A stretch of DNA of 20,514 nucleotides from a virus. The notes below the pieces were generated by a model. It worked only from the letters and a program-made list of their open reading frames with translations. It was not told where the DNA came from and ran no database searches. The DNA lies in IMG/VR virus record IMGVR_UViG_3300034104_004653, positions 1 through 20,514 of that record; one strand, 5' to 3'. This document shows, piece by piece, positions 1 to 4,396 of this stretch. The stretch's first letter is position 1. Every line of letters starts with the position of its first letter. The position numbers and the translations under genes were made by a program.

Positions 1-49
1 TATCGGACGGGTAATCCCTCAACTGCTCAATCAATTCTGCGACAGTCAT
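1..49 (-). CDS. small phage protein, N-terminal fragment
   Basis: Only the first 16 codons are inside the window; the gene continues off the left edge. The visible peptide is MTVAELIEQLRDYPSD, which resembles the start of many short phage proteins that begin MTV-x-ELI-x-x-L-x-x-Y-P-x-D, a family without a settled function. The start is well supported: an AAGGAG Shine-Dalgarno lies 5 nt upstream (50-60), and a TTGACA/TAGAAT promoter sits directly before that (68-96). The family resemblance is from memory; the start, ribosome site and promoter are read from the sequence. Confidence 0.7.
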   Translation of the reverse strand, partial: MTVAELIEQLRDYPSD

Positions 50-67
50 AAGTTCTCCTTAGCCTAC

Positions 68-96
68 ATTCTACACTATCTTATTTGTATTGTCAA
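68..96 (-). promoter_or_regulatory. sigma-70-type promoter for the gene at 1-49
   Basis: TTGACA (96-91), 17-bp spacer, TAGAAT (73-68). The -10 is preceded by TG. The leader before the AAGGAG site is only a few nucleotides long. It also marks the latest possible end of the candidate RNA coming from the right. Confidence 0.75.
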
Positions 97-99
97 CCA

Positions 100-607
100 G
101 CGAATCTTTTACGCCCCGATTCTATAACCCACCAATACTCCGATATTTTGAACCCTTGGAGCAAGGTAAAAACTGGTGGAAACCGCCCACGCTGCTTCGC
201 TGCTTTCGGGTACCTATTATCAGGCAGCTTATCAGAGGCAACGGTTACTGGTTATTCGGTATCCGGCTGTTGTTTCAGTGATTCTACCCGATGAAGGATA
301 AAATGCAAGCGCAATGTTGCAGTGTTAATTCACTCTATTACCCGATGAAGGATAATACCGGATTGTATTGGAGCGTGACCAAGGATTCGCACCTCAGTAG
401 ATCGGTATACTATCCTAACGTATAACCCCGTTAGGCAACCCCACGCTGCATAACAGACCGTAGGTTTATCGTACAGGTTATCCCAATCTAGTCGCTAGAC
501 TCACGCACTGTATTGTGAGGACCGATTGTAGCAGACGTTTCCTAGGACATCAACTACCGTTTTTACCGGCTACTCGGCCCGACATAACCAACAAGCGTTT
601 GCTTGTA
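100..607 (-). ncRNA. candidate large structured non-coding RNA (about 500 nt)
   Basis: A strong promoter (614-642) points into about 500 nt with no ORF that has both length and a ribosome site. The RNA read on the minus strand is full of local stems. There is a 6-bp hairpin exactly at the expected transcript start (591-606, loop AAAC). There is a 7-bp stem CCTAACG/CGTTAGG, a 5-bp TCTAG/CTAGA stem with a CGA loop, a CTCAC/GTGAG stem, and CCTTG/CAAGG. Two identical UAUCC-UUCAUC-GGGUA hairpins occur at 285-301 and 339-355. A longer pairing GCGTGA/TCACGC joins 501-506 to 373-378, and a T-loop-like GGTGCGAATCC precedes its 3' strand. Size, phage setting and ornate folding recall GOLLD and ROOL RNAs, but I cannot match a consensus. 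The 3' end is not defined. Inference throughout except the promoter and the stems. Confidence 0.5.
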
Positions 608-613
608 TTATCA

Positions 614-642
614 AGTATATCTTATCAAATATTATTTGTCAA
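614..642 (-). promoter_or_regulatory. sigma-70-type promoter for the large RNA candidate
   Basis: TTGACA (642-637), 17-bp spacer, TATACT (619-614). Expected start near 607, directly at the first hairpin of the RNA candidate. No gene start with a ribosome site follows for about 560 nt. Confidence 0.75.
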
Positions 643-649
643 GAGAACA

Positions 650-785
650 GGACAGGAAACACCCGGAGTCGCACCGGCCACAGGTCGCGTCCTGTGTTGC
701 TTCGTAGGTCTATGTGGCAGTTATCTTGGCCTTCGATAACTGAGAACAACCTTGTGTCCCCTGTCTTGCTCTCTCGTACTCAATC
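650..785 (-). ncRNA. candidate structured small RNA with tRNA-like branching
   Basis: A TTGACA/TAGAAT promoter (786-814) is followed by about 130 nt without a usable ORF, ending just before the next promoter. The minus-strand RNA is closed by a 12-bp stem, GACAGGGGACAC with GTGTTTCCTGTC (10 Watson-Crick pairs, 2 G-U). Inside are three hairpins: CAGTTATC/GATAACTG (8 bp), CACAGG/CCTGTG (6 bp) and CCGG/CCGG with loop TGCGACT. The last resembles a tRNA T-arm (GGTTCGANTCC) with one change at the second loop base. The order, with the T-like arm next to the closing stem, is cloverleaf-like, but I find no acceptable D-arm or anticodon loop and no CCA, so I do not call a tRNA. The precise 5' and 3' ends are not known. 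Confidence 0.5.
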
Positions 786-814
786 ATTCTACTATCTATT
801 ATCGGCTTTGTCAA
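786..814 (-). promoter_or_regulatory. sigma-70-type promoter for the small RNA candidate
   Basis: TTGACA (814-809), 17-bp spacer, TAGAAT (791-786). The TGA inside the -35 (813-811) is the stop codon of the gene upstream, so gene end and promoter overlap. The spacer carries CCGATA, a variant of the GTCGATA box seen at neighbouring promoters. Confidence 0.75.
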
Positions 815-981
815 GAGGTTTCTTTAGAAGCAGAGACCCAATCTCCAAGATACACACGCTCCACAAACAGCCTATCACCATACTGCTCTTGTGCAATACG
901 CATAGCATCCCATTCGCTATGGGCTTTCACATATCCAGCAATACGACAATCTTTCATCACCACCCAAGTATATAAAATCAT
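811..981 (-). CDS. small hypothetical protein, 56 aa
   Basis: A 56-codon frame starting MILYTWVVMKDCR and ending VSASKETS. It has a GGAG 8 nt before the ATG and a promoter about 20 nt further upstream (1003-1030). The centre (GYVKAHSEWDAMRIAQEQYG..LFVERVYLG) looks like a short alpha/beta fold typical of small phage proteins in which a 'GYV-A-SE-DA---A---YG' stretch recurs; I cannot assign a role. A competing ATG 6 nt nearer the GGAG opens only 23 codons, so the longer frame is preferred. The stop codon lies within the next promoter's -35 box. Confidence 0.75.
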   Translation of the reverse strand: MILYTWVVMKDCRIAGYVKAHSEWDAMRIAQEQYGDRLFVERVYLGDWVSASKETS

Positions 982-1002
982 TGGTCATTCTCCGTTTCCA
1001 TC

Positions 1003-1030
1003 ATCCTATCATATAGAATCGACATGTCAA
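1003..1030 (-). promoter_or_regulatory. sigma-70-type promoter for the gene at 811-981
   Basis: TTGACA (1030-1025), 16-bp spacer, TAGGAT (1008-1003). It is preceded by AAAGTTTTTCTC, the A/T-rich upstream block shared by several promoters of this region. The spacer contains GTCGAT. Confidence 0.65.
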
Positions 1031-1056
1031 GAGAAAAACTTTAGCAGAAAAGATTT

Positions 1057-1152
1057 GTCGTAAAGCGTTCTGGTAAAAGAACTTACAGCCACCGGGGCGG
1101 CGCAGCCTCGCCCTAAGTGCTGCCGTAGCAACAACTTAGGGGAGGCGCCTAT
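1057..1152 (-). repeat. hairpin element, copy a (five-copy family)
   Basis: First copy of a dispersed family built of alternating arms, CGTAA(A)GnC-like and its complement, around a G/C-rich centre. It lies between the TAA of the gene at 1155-1559 and the next promoter. It contains the strongest hairpin of the family: 1106-1145 folds as a nearly perfect 18-bp stem capped by UACG in the minus-strand RNA, a UNCG-type tetraloop closed by C-G. The flanking arms diverge from the other copies. It could end, process or protect the upstream transcript; no U-run follows on the minus strand. Confidence 0.6.
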
Positions 1153-1154
1153 TT

Positions 1155-1559
1155 TTACAGCATTGCTGCTGCGGTTTTAAACAATGCACTAGCAAGCAGT
1201 GGCTTACGACAGTTCTTAATGCGTTCAGCATAAAACTGCCTAATCTTACCGTCTGGAGTCTCGCAAACAATCAGATTCTTAGTACGCTTGAAAACCGGAT
1301 CATTACGACGGTATGTGCTTCTCTTGTTAAGAAATGCAATACGACCATCAGTCAGCGTATAAACCGGCTCAATAACCTTAGCCAGAAAACGCTTAGGATC
1401 ACCATGCAAAGGTTGCTCATATTCAAAGTTGAATACATCACCAATCTTAGCATTCTCAACAGAAGACCTAGTACCACCATACATACTATACATCAGAAAA
1501 CTACCAACAGCAATCGCCACCATGGCGAAGAGACCAGCAAACAAAACCGCATTATCCAT
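1155..1559 (-). CDS. membrane-anchored hypothetical protein, 134 aa
   Basis: Residues 3-28 are hydrophobic (LFAGLFAMVAIAVGSFLMYS) and form one membrane segment, with a short extracytoplasmic or cytoplasmic tip before it. The rest is a soluble domain beginning GDVFNFEYEQPLHGDPKRFL and containing YRRNDPVFKRTKNLIVCETPDGKIRQFYAERIKNCRKP, basic and beta-rich in appearance. I do not recognise the family. AAAGGG precedes the ATG by 6 nt, and promoter 1600-1628 lies just upstream. It ends in TAA, immediately followed by hairpin element a. A single-spanning protein in the early region could act at the host envelope, but that is only a guess. Confidence 0.75.
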   Translation of the reverse strand: MDNAVLFAGLFAMVAIAVGSFLMYSMYGGTRSSVENAKIGDVFNFEYEQPLHGDPKRFLAKVIEPVYTLTDGRIAFLNKRSTYRRNDPVFKRTKNLIVCETPDGKIRQFYAERIKNCRKPLLASALFKTAAAML

Positions 1560-1599
1560 ATCAACCCTTTCGTTTTAAAACCTCAAACCTTACTCTATC

Positions 1600-1628
1600 A
1601 GTCTACCACTCTTATCGACAGTTGTCAA
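1600..1628 (-). promoter_or_regulatory. sigma-70-type promoter for the gene at 1155-1559
   Basis: TTGACA (1628-1623), 17-bp spacer carrying TGTCGATA, extended -10 TGG-TAGACT (1605-1600). AAAGTTTTCTC lies immediately upstream of the -35. Confidence 0.75.
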
Positions 1629-1637
1629 GAGAAAACT

Positions 1638-1715
1638 TTAAGAAATCATGTAGGTCACAACACAACCACAAACGAGAGCCACACACCACAAAATCAAATC
1701 ACTCACTTTCATCAT
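1638..1715 (-). CDS. possible small membrane peptide, 25 aa
   Basis: Starts ATG ATG AAA with GGAG 5 nt upstream (TGGAGACAC) and encodes MMKVSDLILWCVALVCGCVV followed by TYMIS, essentially one transmembrane helix. It overlaps the 3' end of the 36-codon frame at 1699-1809 in another frame. The same frame can be read back to an ATG at 1805 to give a 55-aa protein with two helices (start MSLILLALLLVMLSAFY), but that ATG sits 12 nt from its AAGGAG, while the ATG of the alternative frame sits at an ideal 8 nt. The choice is not settled. The TAA lies about 10 nt from the next promoter's -35. Confidence 0.45.
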   Translation of the reverse strand: MMKVSDLILWCVALVCGCVVTYMIS

Positions 1716-1809
1716 GTGTCTCCACAAAAATGAGATGCGTAACACTATAGCAAAGTAGAACGCCGATAACATAACCAGTAGCAACGCTAACAAAATCAAA
1801 CTCATACAT
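1699..1809 (-). CDS. small membrane protein, 36 aa
   Basis: Encodes MYEFDFVSVATGYVIGVLLC then YSVTHLIFVETHDESE: a short acidic N-terminus, one hydrophobic segment (about residues 9-29) and an acidic tail. AAGGAG lies 8 nt before the ATG, the best ribosome site in this stretch. It follows the TAA of the gene at 1830-2000 by about 20 nt and is probably cotranscribed with it. Function unknown; the arrangement of consecutive one-helix proteins recalls phage accessory envelope proteins. Confidence 0.55.
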   Translation of the reverse strand: MYEFDFVSVATGYVIGVLLCYSVTHLIFVETHDESE

Positions 1810-1829
1810 CCCTGTATCTCCTTTTTATT

Positions 1830-2000
1830 TTAATCGTCGTAACCAACCCAAAGATACTCACCCTTATCATTTTTTAAGAGTTTGTATCCCCTAGCTCTCA
1901 TTTTCTCATACTCGTCAATCTCTTGCCAAACATCTCCCCAAAAACCACTGAATAACCACAATCCACACACTATAGCTCCACACAAATAAACAATCCACAT
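1830..2000 (-). CDS. small membrane-anchored protein, 56 aa
   Basis: Starts MWIVYLCGAIVCGLWLFSGF (a membrane segment from the first residue to about 21), followed by a charged stretch WGDVWQEIDEYEKMRARGYK and a C-terminus KLLKNDKGEYLWVGYDD. AAAGGG precedes the ATG, and promoter 2022-2050 lies about 20 nt upstream. It is the first of a run of short leftward membrane proteins (1638-2000). I do not recognise the family. Confidence 0.7.
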   Translation of the reverse strand: MWIVYLCGAIVCGLWLFSGFWGDVWQEIDEYEKMRARGYKLLKNDKGEYLWVGYDD

Positions 2001-2021
2001 TCAGAAGCCCTTTCTGCAACC

Positions 2022-2050
2022 ATTCTACACTACTGTTATCGGCTCGTCAA
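2022..2050 (-). promoter_or_regulatory. sigma-70-type promoter for 2000-1638
   Basis: TTGACG (2050-2045), 17-bp spacer carrying CCGATA, TAGAAT (2027-2022). Preceded by AAAGTTGTGGGTC. Confidence 0.7.
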
Positions 2051-2051
2051 G

Positions 2052-2149
2052 ACCCACAACTTTAACTGACTACAGCCACTCAAGCCATGCCGGAGCATTA
2101 GCTAATACACTCCTACTGTGTCCACACCAGCCTTCTCGTCATCCATGAT
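2052..2149 (-). other. short transcribed spacer behind its own promoter
   Basis: Between promoter 2150-2178 and the next promoter lie about 95 nt that hold only a 14-codon frame (MDDEKAGVDTVGVY, no ribosome site) and a 20-codon frame with a weak AGGAG 11 nt away. The RNA can form a bulged hairpin at 2083-2103 (AGCTAATGC with GCATGGCT, loop TCCG). It may be a small RNA or a leader with a micro-ORF; I cannot decide. Confidence 0.3.
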
Positions 2150-2178
2150 ATTCTACCATACTTATCGACCAGAGTCAA
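2150..2178 (-). promoter_or_regulatory. sigma-70-type promoter without an evident gene
   Basis: TTGACT (2178-2173), 17-bp spacer carrying GGTCGATA, extended -10 TGG-TAGAAT (2155-2150), and AAAGTTTTCTC upstream. Its downstream gene is unclear. Confidence 0.7.
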
Positions 2179-2200
2179 GAGAAAACTTTATAGATTTTTG

Positions 2201-2290
2201 TTGACGTAAAGCGTTGTGAGATAACGACTTATGACCAAATCCCGCCCGGCCGCTTGTCCTAAGTGCTTATGGGTTAAGGATTTACGTCAA
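2201..2290 (-). repeat. hairpin element, copy b (five-copy family)
   Basis: Bounded by inverted ends, TTGACGTAAA at 2201-2210 and TTTACGTCAA at 2281-2290. Inside, arms alternate around CCCGCCCGGCCG. The right end overlaps the stop codon of the gene at 2287-2511 (TAT TGA CGT). The order and spacing of the arms match copies c and d. Confidence 0.65.
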
Positions 2291-2511
2291 TAGTCTCCCA
2301 CACTATTCAAGCGTACAGGCTCGCTACTAAATGAACATACGTTTAGCCCACTTGCAGCAGTCACGGTATCAAACATGATACCCAAAAACTCTTGCCTGTC
2401 AACAGCACTTTCCATACTATGCTCTGGCAAGTCGAGAACGTATTCCTTATCGATGGGCATATCTCCGTTTTCGTTTTCGATCACAATATCAAAGAATCGG
2501 TGCGTACTCAT
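2287..2511 (-). CDS. hypothetical protein, 74 aa
   Basis: Encodes MSTHRFFDIVIENENGDMPI followed by a helical middle (EHSMESAVDRQEFLGIMFDTV) and ending LNSVGDY. The ATG shares its first base with the last base of the TAA stop of the gene upstream (TAATG), with AGGA 7 nt before the ATG, so the two are translationally coupled. Its TGA falls inside hairpin element b. No membrane segment; no family recognised. Confidence 0.75.
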   Translation of the reverse strand: MSTHRFFDIVIENENGDMPIDKEYVLDLPEHSMESAVDRQEFLGIMFDTVTAASGLNVCSFSSEPVRLNSVGDY

Positions 2512-2795
2512 TAGTAGTCCTCTCCGTAGTAATCGTGGAAAGCTTCGATGTCATCGCCGTAATGGCCGTAATCCTCATCGGTTCCCCAACCCGCACTCGC
2601 AAGGCCGGACTCGTGATCTCCGTCCATACTATCATCATAATCGTCAGACCATTCTTCATCTTCGTTCTTCTCAATATCATCGCATCCTTCATAGAAATCG
2701 TCATGGTAATCGTAGTGGTAATCGCTGTAGTTAGTAGCCATGTGATCATCCTCGTAAGAGTTCTCGGGATCGTAGCATGGATCAGGGTGACTCAT
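2511..2795 (-). CDS. highly acidic Asp/Glu/Tyr-rich protein, 94 aa
   Basis: Roughly four residues in ten are Asp or Glu, with many Tyr, His and Gly and almost no Lys or Arg (for example YSDYHYDYHDDFYEG and SDDYDDSMDGDHESG). Such a composition is typical of disordered acidic proteins and of phage DNA mimics that block host DNA-binding enzymes (Ocr is the classic case), but there is no sequence match that I can see, so the mimic role is speculation. AAAGGA lies 7 nt upstream of the ATG within a purine-rich leader, and promoter 2823-2851 precedes it. It is coupled to the gene at 2287-2511. Confidence 0.8.
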   Translation of the reverse strand: MSHPDPCYDPENSYEDDHMATNYSDYHYDYHDDFYEGCDDIEKNEDEEWSDDYDDSMDGDHESGLASAGWGTDEDYGHYGDDIEAFHDYYGEDY

Positions 2796-2822
2796 CTTTC
2801 TTTTCCTTTCTTAGATATCGAC

Positions 2823-2851
2823 AGTCTACCAGAAAAACTTTAGGTTGTCAA
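2823..2851 (-). promoter_or_regulatory. sigma-70-type promoter for 2795-2287
   Basis: TTGACA (2851-2846), 17-bp spacer, extended -10 TGG-TAGACT (2828-2823), followed directly by GTCGATA. The TGA in the -35 (2850-2848) is the stop codon of the upstream gene. Confidence 0.75.
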
Positions 2852-3039
2852 GAGGTCAGTTCTTGATATGACACACGCCTTACGATTTTTTTAGCTTCGT
2901 CAATCTCATAGACCGATACGTCATACTGATACAGTAGCGTATTCGTTATGGTCTTATCCCATCTTTCTTTTGCTTCTTCAAAAGTCAATGGGTAGTCAAA
3001 ATCAATAAATCCATCACGACCAACAACAAACTTATTCAT
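2848..3039 (-). CDS. hypothetical protein, 63 aa
   Basis: Encodes MNKFVVGRDGFIDFDYPLTF followed by EEAKERWDKTITNTLLYQYD and a charged C-terminus ending YQELTS. The start at 3039 is chosen over a longer in-frame start at 3075 because AGGAG lies 7 nt upstream and because the longer form would overlap the neighbouring gene. The last nucleotides of the upstream gene (stop TAG at 3050) form part of the TTAGGAG ribosome site, indicating coupling. Its stop codon is within the next promoter's -35. Family unknown. Confidence 0.75.
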   Translation of the reverse strand: MNKFVVGRDGFIDFDYPLTFEEAKERWDKTITNTLLYQYDVSVYEIDEAKKIVRRVSYQELTS

Positions 3040-3049
3040 ACCTTTTCTC

Positions 3050-3208
3050 CTAACCAAACAACTCATACTCTTCATCGGTCAACGCTACCTCGTCTGGACG
3101 ATAGCAGTTATTCCCATACAAATCACGATTCTTGGGACGCTTTTCCCACTCATCCATGAATCGGTTGTATTCGTCAATCCTACGCTGTTCTTCAGAAACC
3201 TTTTCCAT
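3050..3208 (-). CDS. hypothetical protein, 52 aa
   Basis: Encodes MEKVSEEQRRIDEYNRFMDE, then WEKRPKNRDLYGNNCYRPDEVALTDEEYELFG. Strongly charged, probably helical at the N-terminus. The leader is a purine repeat (GAGAGTGAAAG before the ATG), with promoter 3245-3272 upstream. First gene of a two-gene unit with 2848-3039. I do not recognise it. Confidence 0.7.
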   Translation of the reverse strand: MEKVSEEQRRIDEYNRFMDEWEKRPKNRDLYGNNCYRPDEVALTDEEYELFG

Positions 3209-3244
3209 CTTTCACTCTCTCTTTCTCTATACCTTATATCGACC

Positions 3245-3272
3245 AGTATAGCGTCTAAACTTGAATCGTCAA
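3245..3272 (-). promoter_or_regulatory. sigma-70-type promoter for 3208-2848
   Basis: TTGACG (3272-3267), 16-bp spacer, TATACT (3250-3245), followed at once by GGTCGATA. Confidence 0.7.
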
Positions 3273-3301
3273 GCGGAAAGTTTTCTTACAATAGTGTAAG
3301 G

Positions 3302-3538
3302 TTAGGCCCACTTAACTCCTGGCTCGATTTCATCCGCAATGCCCACAACCTCGGCCCAATCATAAAAGTCGGTCTGTACGTTGGGGTCGTCGATAGGCTC
3401 GACCATAGGCTCCACAATGCCAGCATCGGCCAGCTCGTCCAGAATCCTGTTGACATCCTCGAAATCGTTGAGCATCTTCGAAACTCCGTTGGTGTTGCTG
3501 ATCGTCATGAAAGCCATCATATGTGGAAAGTGATTCAT
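3302..3538 (-). CDS. acidic hypothetical protein, up to 78 aa
   Basis: The frame ends WAEVVGIADEIEPGVKWA and contains MLNDFEDVNRILDELADAGI and VEPMVEPIDDPNVQTDFYDW; it is acidic with a helical first half. The start is uncertain. The ATG at 3538 follows AAGGG at 7 nt and the stop of the gene upstream at 2 nt, which suggests coupling. An ATG at 3475 has GGAG 8 nt upstream and would give 57 aa. A promoter-like pair (3516-3544) would initiate inside the longest form and favour the shorter one. After the TAA there is a 6-bp hairpin CTTACA/TGTAAG without a U-run. Confidence 0.65.
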   Translation of the reverse strand: MNHFPHMMAFMTISNTNGVSKMLNDFEDVNRILDELADAGIVEPMVEPIDDPNVQTDFYDWAEVVGIADEIEPGVKWA

Positions 3539-3544
3539 TGTCAA
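3516..3544 (-). promoter_or_regulatory. possible internal promoter
   Basis: TTGACA (3544-3539), 17 bp, TATGAT (3521-3516). The -35 again holds the stop codon (TGA, 3543-3541) of the upstream gene, the same layout as at 811, 2848, 4422 and 4713. It lies partly inside the longest form of the next gene, so it may be fortuitous. Confidence 0.4.
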
Positions 3545-3729
3545 GCCCTTTTGGATTCGTTTCGAAACCTAAACAAAAGTTCAGTTGCAGCAGCCTTGAT
3601 TCCTTCGCAAAGAATATCGTGAACAGCACCAGTGGAGTTTGGCAGTTGCCACTGAGCCTCTCTGAGCCACAGCTGAATGGTGCTGGTGTTCATCTGTTCG
3701 AATGTCGGTTGGAAATAGTTGGGATTCAT
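3541..3729 (-). CDS. hypothetical protein, 62 aa
   Basis: Encodes MNPNYFQPTFEQMNTSTIQL, then WLREAQWQLPNSTGAVHDIL and EGIKAAATELLFRFRNESKRA: a two-helix-looking soluble protein with a basic C-terminus. The ATG at 3729 is preferred because the purine-rich leader (GAGAGAAAAGA) ends right before it, and the longer in-frame reading to 3843 runs back through promoter 3766-3793. Ends in TGA followed 2 nt later by the next ATG. Family unknown. Confidence 0.7.
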   Translation of the reverse strand: MNPNYFQPTFEQMNTSTIQLWLREAQWQLPNSTGAVHDILCEGIKAAATELLFRFRNESKRA

Positions 3730-3765
3730 TCTTTTCTCTCTTTCTCTCTTACTTGTTGTATCGAC

Positions 3766-3793
3766 ATTATACCAAACATTCTTTAGATTGCAA
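3766..3793 (-). promoter_or_regulatory. sigma-70-type promoter for 3729-3302
   Basis: TTGCAA (3793-3788), 16-bp spacer, extended -10 TGG-TATAAT (3771-3766), then TGTCGATA. A second AATCTCTTGACA lies just upstream (about 3805-3825) and looks like a duplicated -35 region without its own -10. Confidence 0.7.
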
Positions 3794-3879
3794 GAGATTT
3801 TTTCAGATTTTTCTGTCAAGAGATTTTGACAAAACTTTTTCATTTTGTGATGAGTTTGGCACAGCGTGTGCTATTTATT

Positions 3880-3965
3880 CGTAAGTCGTTGTGGCATAAG
3901 GACTTGCGTCAAAAACCCGGCCGGATTTTCGCCGTAAGTCTTTACCAGCAAAGGACTTGCGTCAA
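3880..3965 (-). repeat. hairpin element, copy c (five-copy family)
   Basis: The clearest copy. Four arms alternate, CGTAAGTC and GGACTTGCG, so that neighbouring arms pair as 8-11-bp stems. The central pair encloses AAAAACCCGGCCGGATTTT. Read on the minus strand the centre is AAAATCC-GGCC-GGGTTTTT, a possible intrinsic terminator with a U-run. The right end overlaps the stop of the small gene at 3962-4033 (GAT TGA CGC). Confidence 0.7.
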
Positions 3966-4033
3966 TCGTCGATAGTTGCACAAATATATAGCATTCCAAC
4001 CCAGCCGATGATGAACATTAAGGCACTGAACAT
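3962..4033 (-). CDS. very small membrane peptide, 23 aa
   Basis: Encodes MFSALMFIIGWVGMLYICAT then IDD: a single hydrophobic helix with an acidic end. GGGAG of the ribosome site lies inside the last codons of the gene upstream, whose TGA is 4 nt before this ATG, so translation is probably coupled. The stop codon lies in hairpin element c, as with two other genes. A longer in-frame reading to 4144 would run against the gene at 4038-4373 and has no ribosome site. Small one-helix phage peptides have many roles; none can be chosen here. Confidence 0.6.
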   Translation of the reverse strand: MFSALMFIIGWVGMLYICATIDD

Positions 4034-4037
4034 ATTT

Positions 4038-4373
4038 TCACTCTCCCTTGAAGCTGAACGGACTGATTTCTTGACCATGAGCGGCGATAGCCTCATATTG
4101 AGTCCGCAACGCTTCCACACGCTCACGGCTTCCAGGCTTTCCAACCTTCACGATCATCGTATCATCACCACCGATCAGACGAGGATCGGCCTTTTCAACA
4201 CGAATCTTTCCAAGACGACGCAGTGCCTTGCGATTAAACTTCAACACTTTTTCGCTACGAATCGGGCCATATTCACCATCGGCAAGAGTGGGCTGGTGTG
4301 GGATAGCGATTCCCACAAAGCACATGCGAGCCTGAATCTTAGCCTTTTCGATGATTTCAAACTTGGTTTTCAT
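4038..4373 (-). CDS. hypothetical basic protein, 111 aa
   Basis: Encodes MKTKFEIIEKAKIQARMCFV, a PHQPTLADGEYGPIRSEKVL stretch, and a basic central part (KFNRKALRRLGKIRVEKADP) before GGDDTMIVKVGKPGSRERVE. The start at 4373 follows the purine leader GAGAGAAACC and leaves 18-20 nt to the promoter's transcript start. A longer reading to 4406 would include the -10 box. Mixed alpha/beta and basic; nucleic-acid binding is possible but not shown. Coupled to the small peptide gene at 3962-4033. Confidence 0.8.
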   Translation of the reverse strand: MKTKFEIIEKAKIQARMCFVGIAIPHQPTLADGEYGPIRSEKVLKFNRKALRRLGKIRVEKADPRLIGGDDTMIVKVGKPGSRERVEALRTQYEAIAAHGQEISPFSFKGE

Positions 4374-4396
4374 GGTTTCTCTCTTTCTGTGTGTGG

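Noticed and set aside
85-294. Short rightward frames in the first kilobase
   Set aside because: No ribosome site, odd amino-acid composition, and they lie opposite the structured RNA candidate.
369-506. tRNA-like molecule ending in CCA inside the large RNA candidate
   Set aside because: GCGTGA/TCACGC with a T-loop and TCCA is present, but the ends are 138 nt apart and the middle does not form D and anticodon arms. Treated as part of the larger fold.
650-785. tRNA gene in the structured stretch
   Set aside because: The T-arm-like hairpin and closing stem are suggestive, but no D-arm with GG, no 5-bp stem with 7-nt anticodon loop and no CCA can be fitted, and the loop has G where a tRNA has T55.
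2375-2843. Rightward frames opposite the acidic gene
   Set aside because: Complement of an Asp/Glu-rich gene gives Ile/Val/Ser/Arg-rich sequence; no ribosome sites. The leftward frames have promoter, Shine-Dalgarno and coupling.
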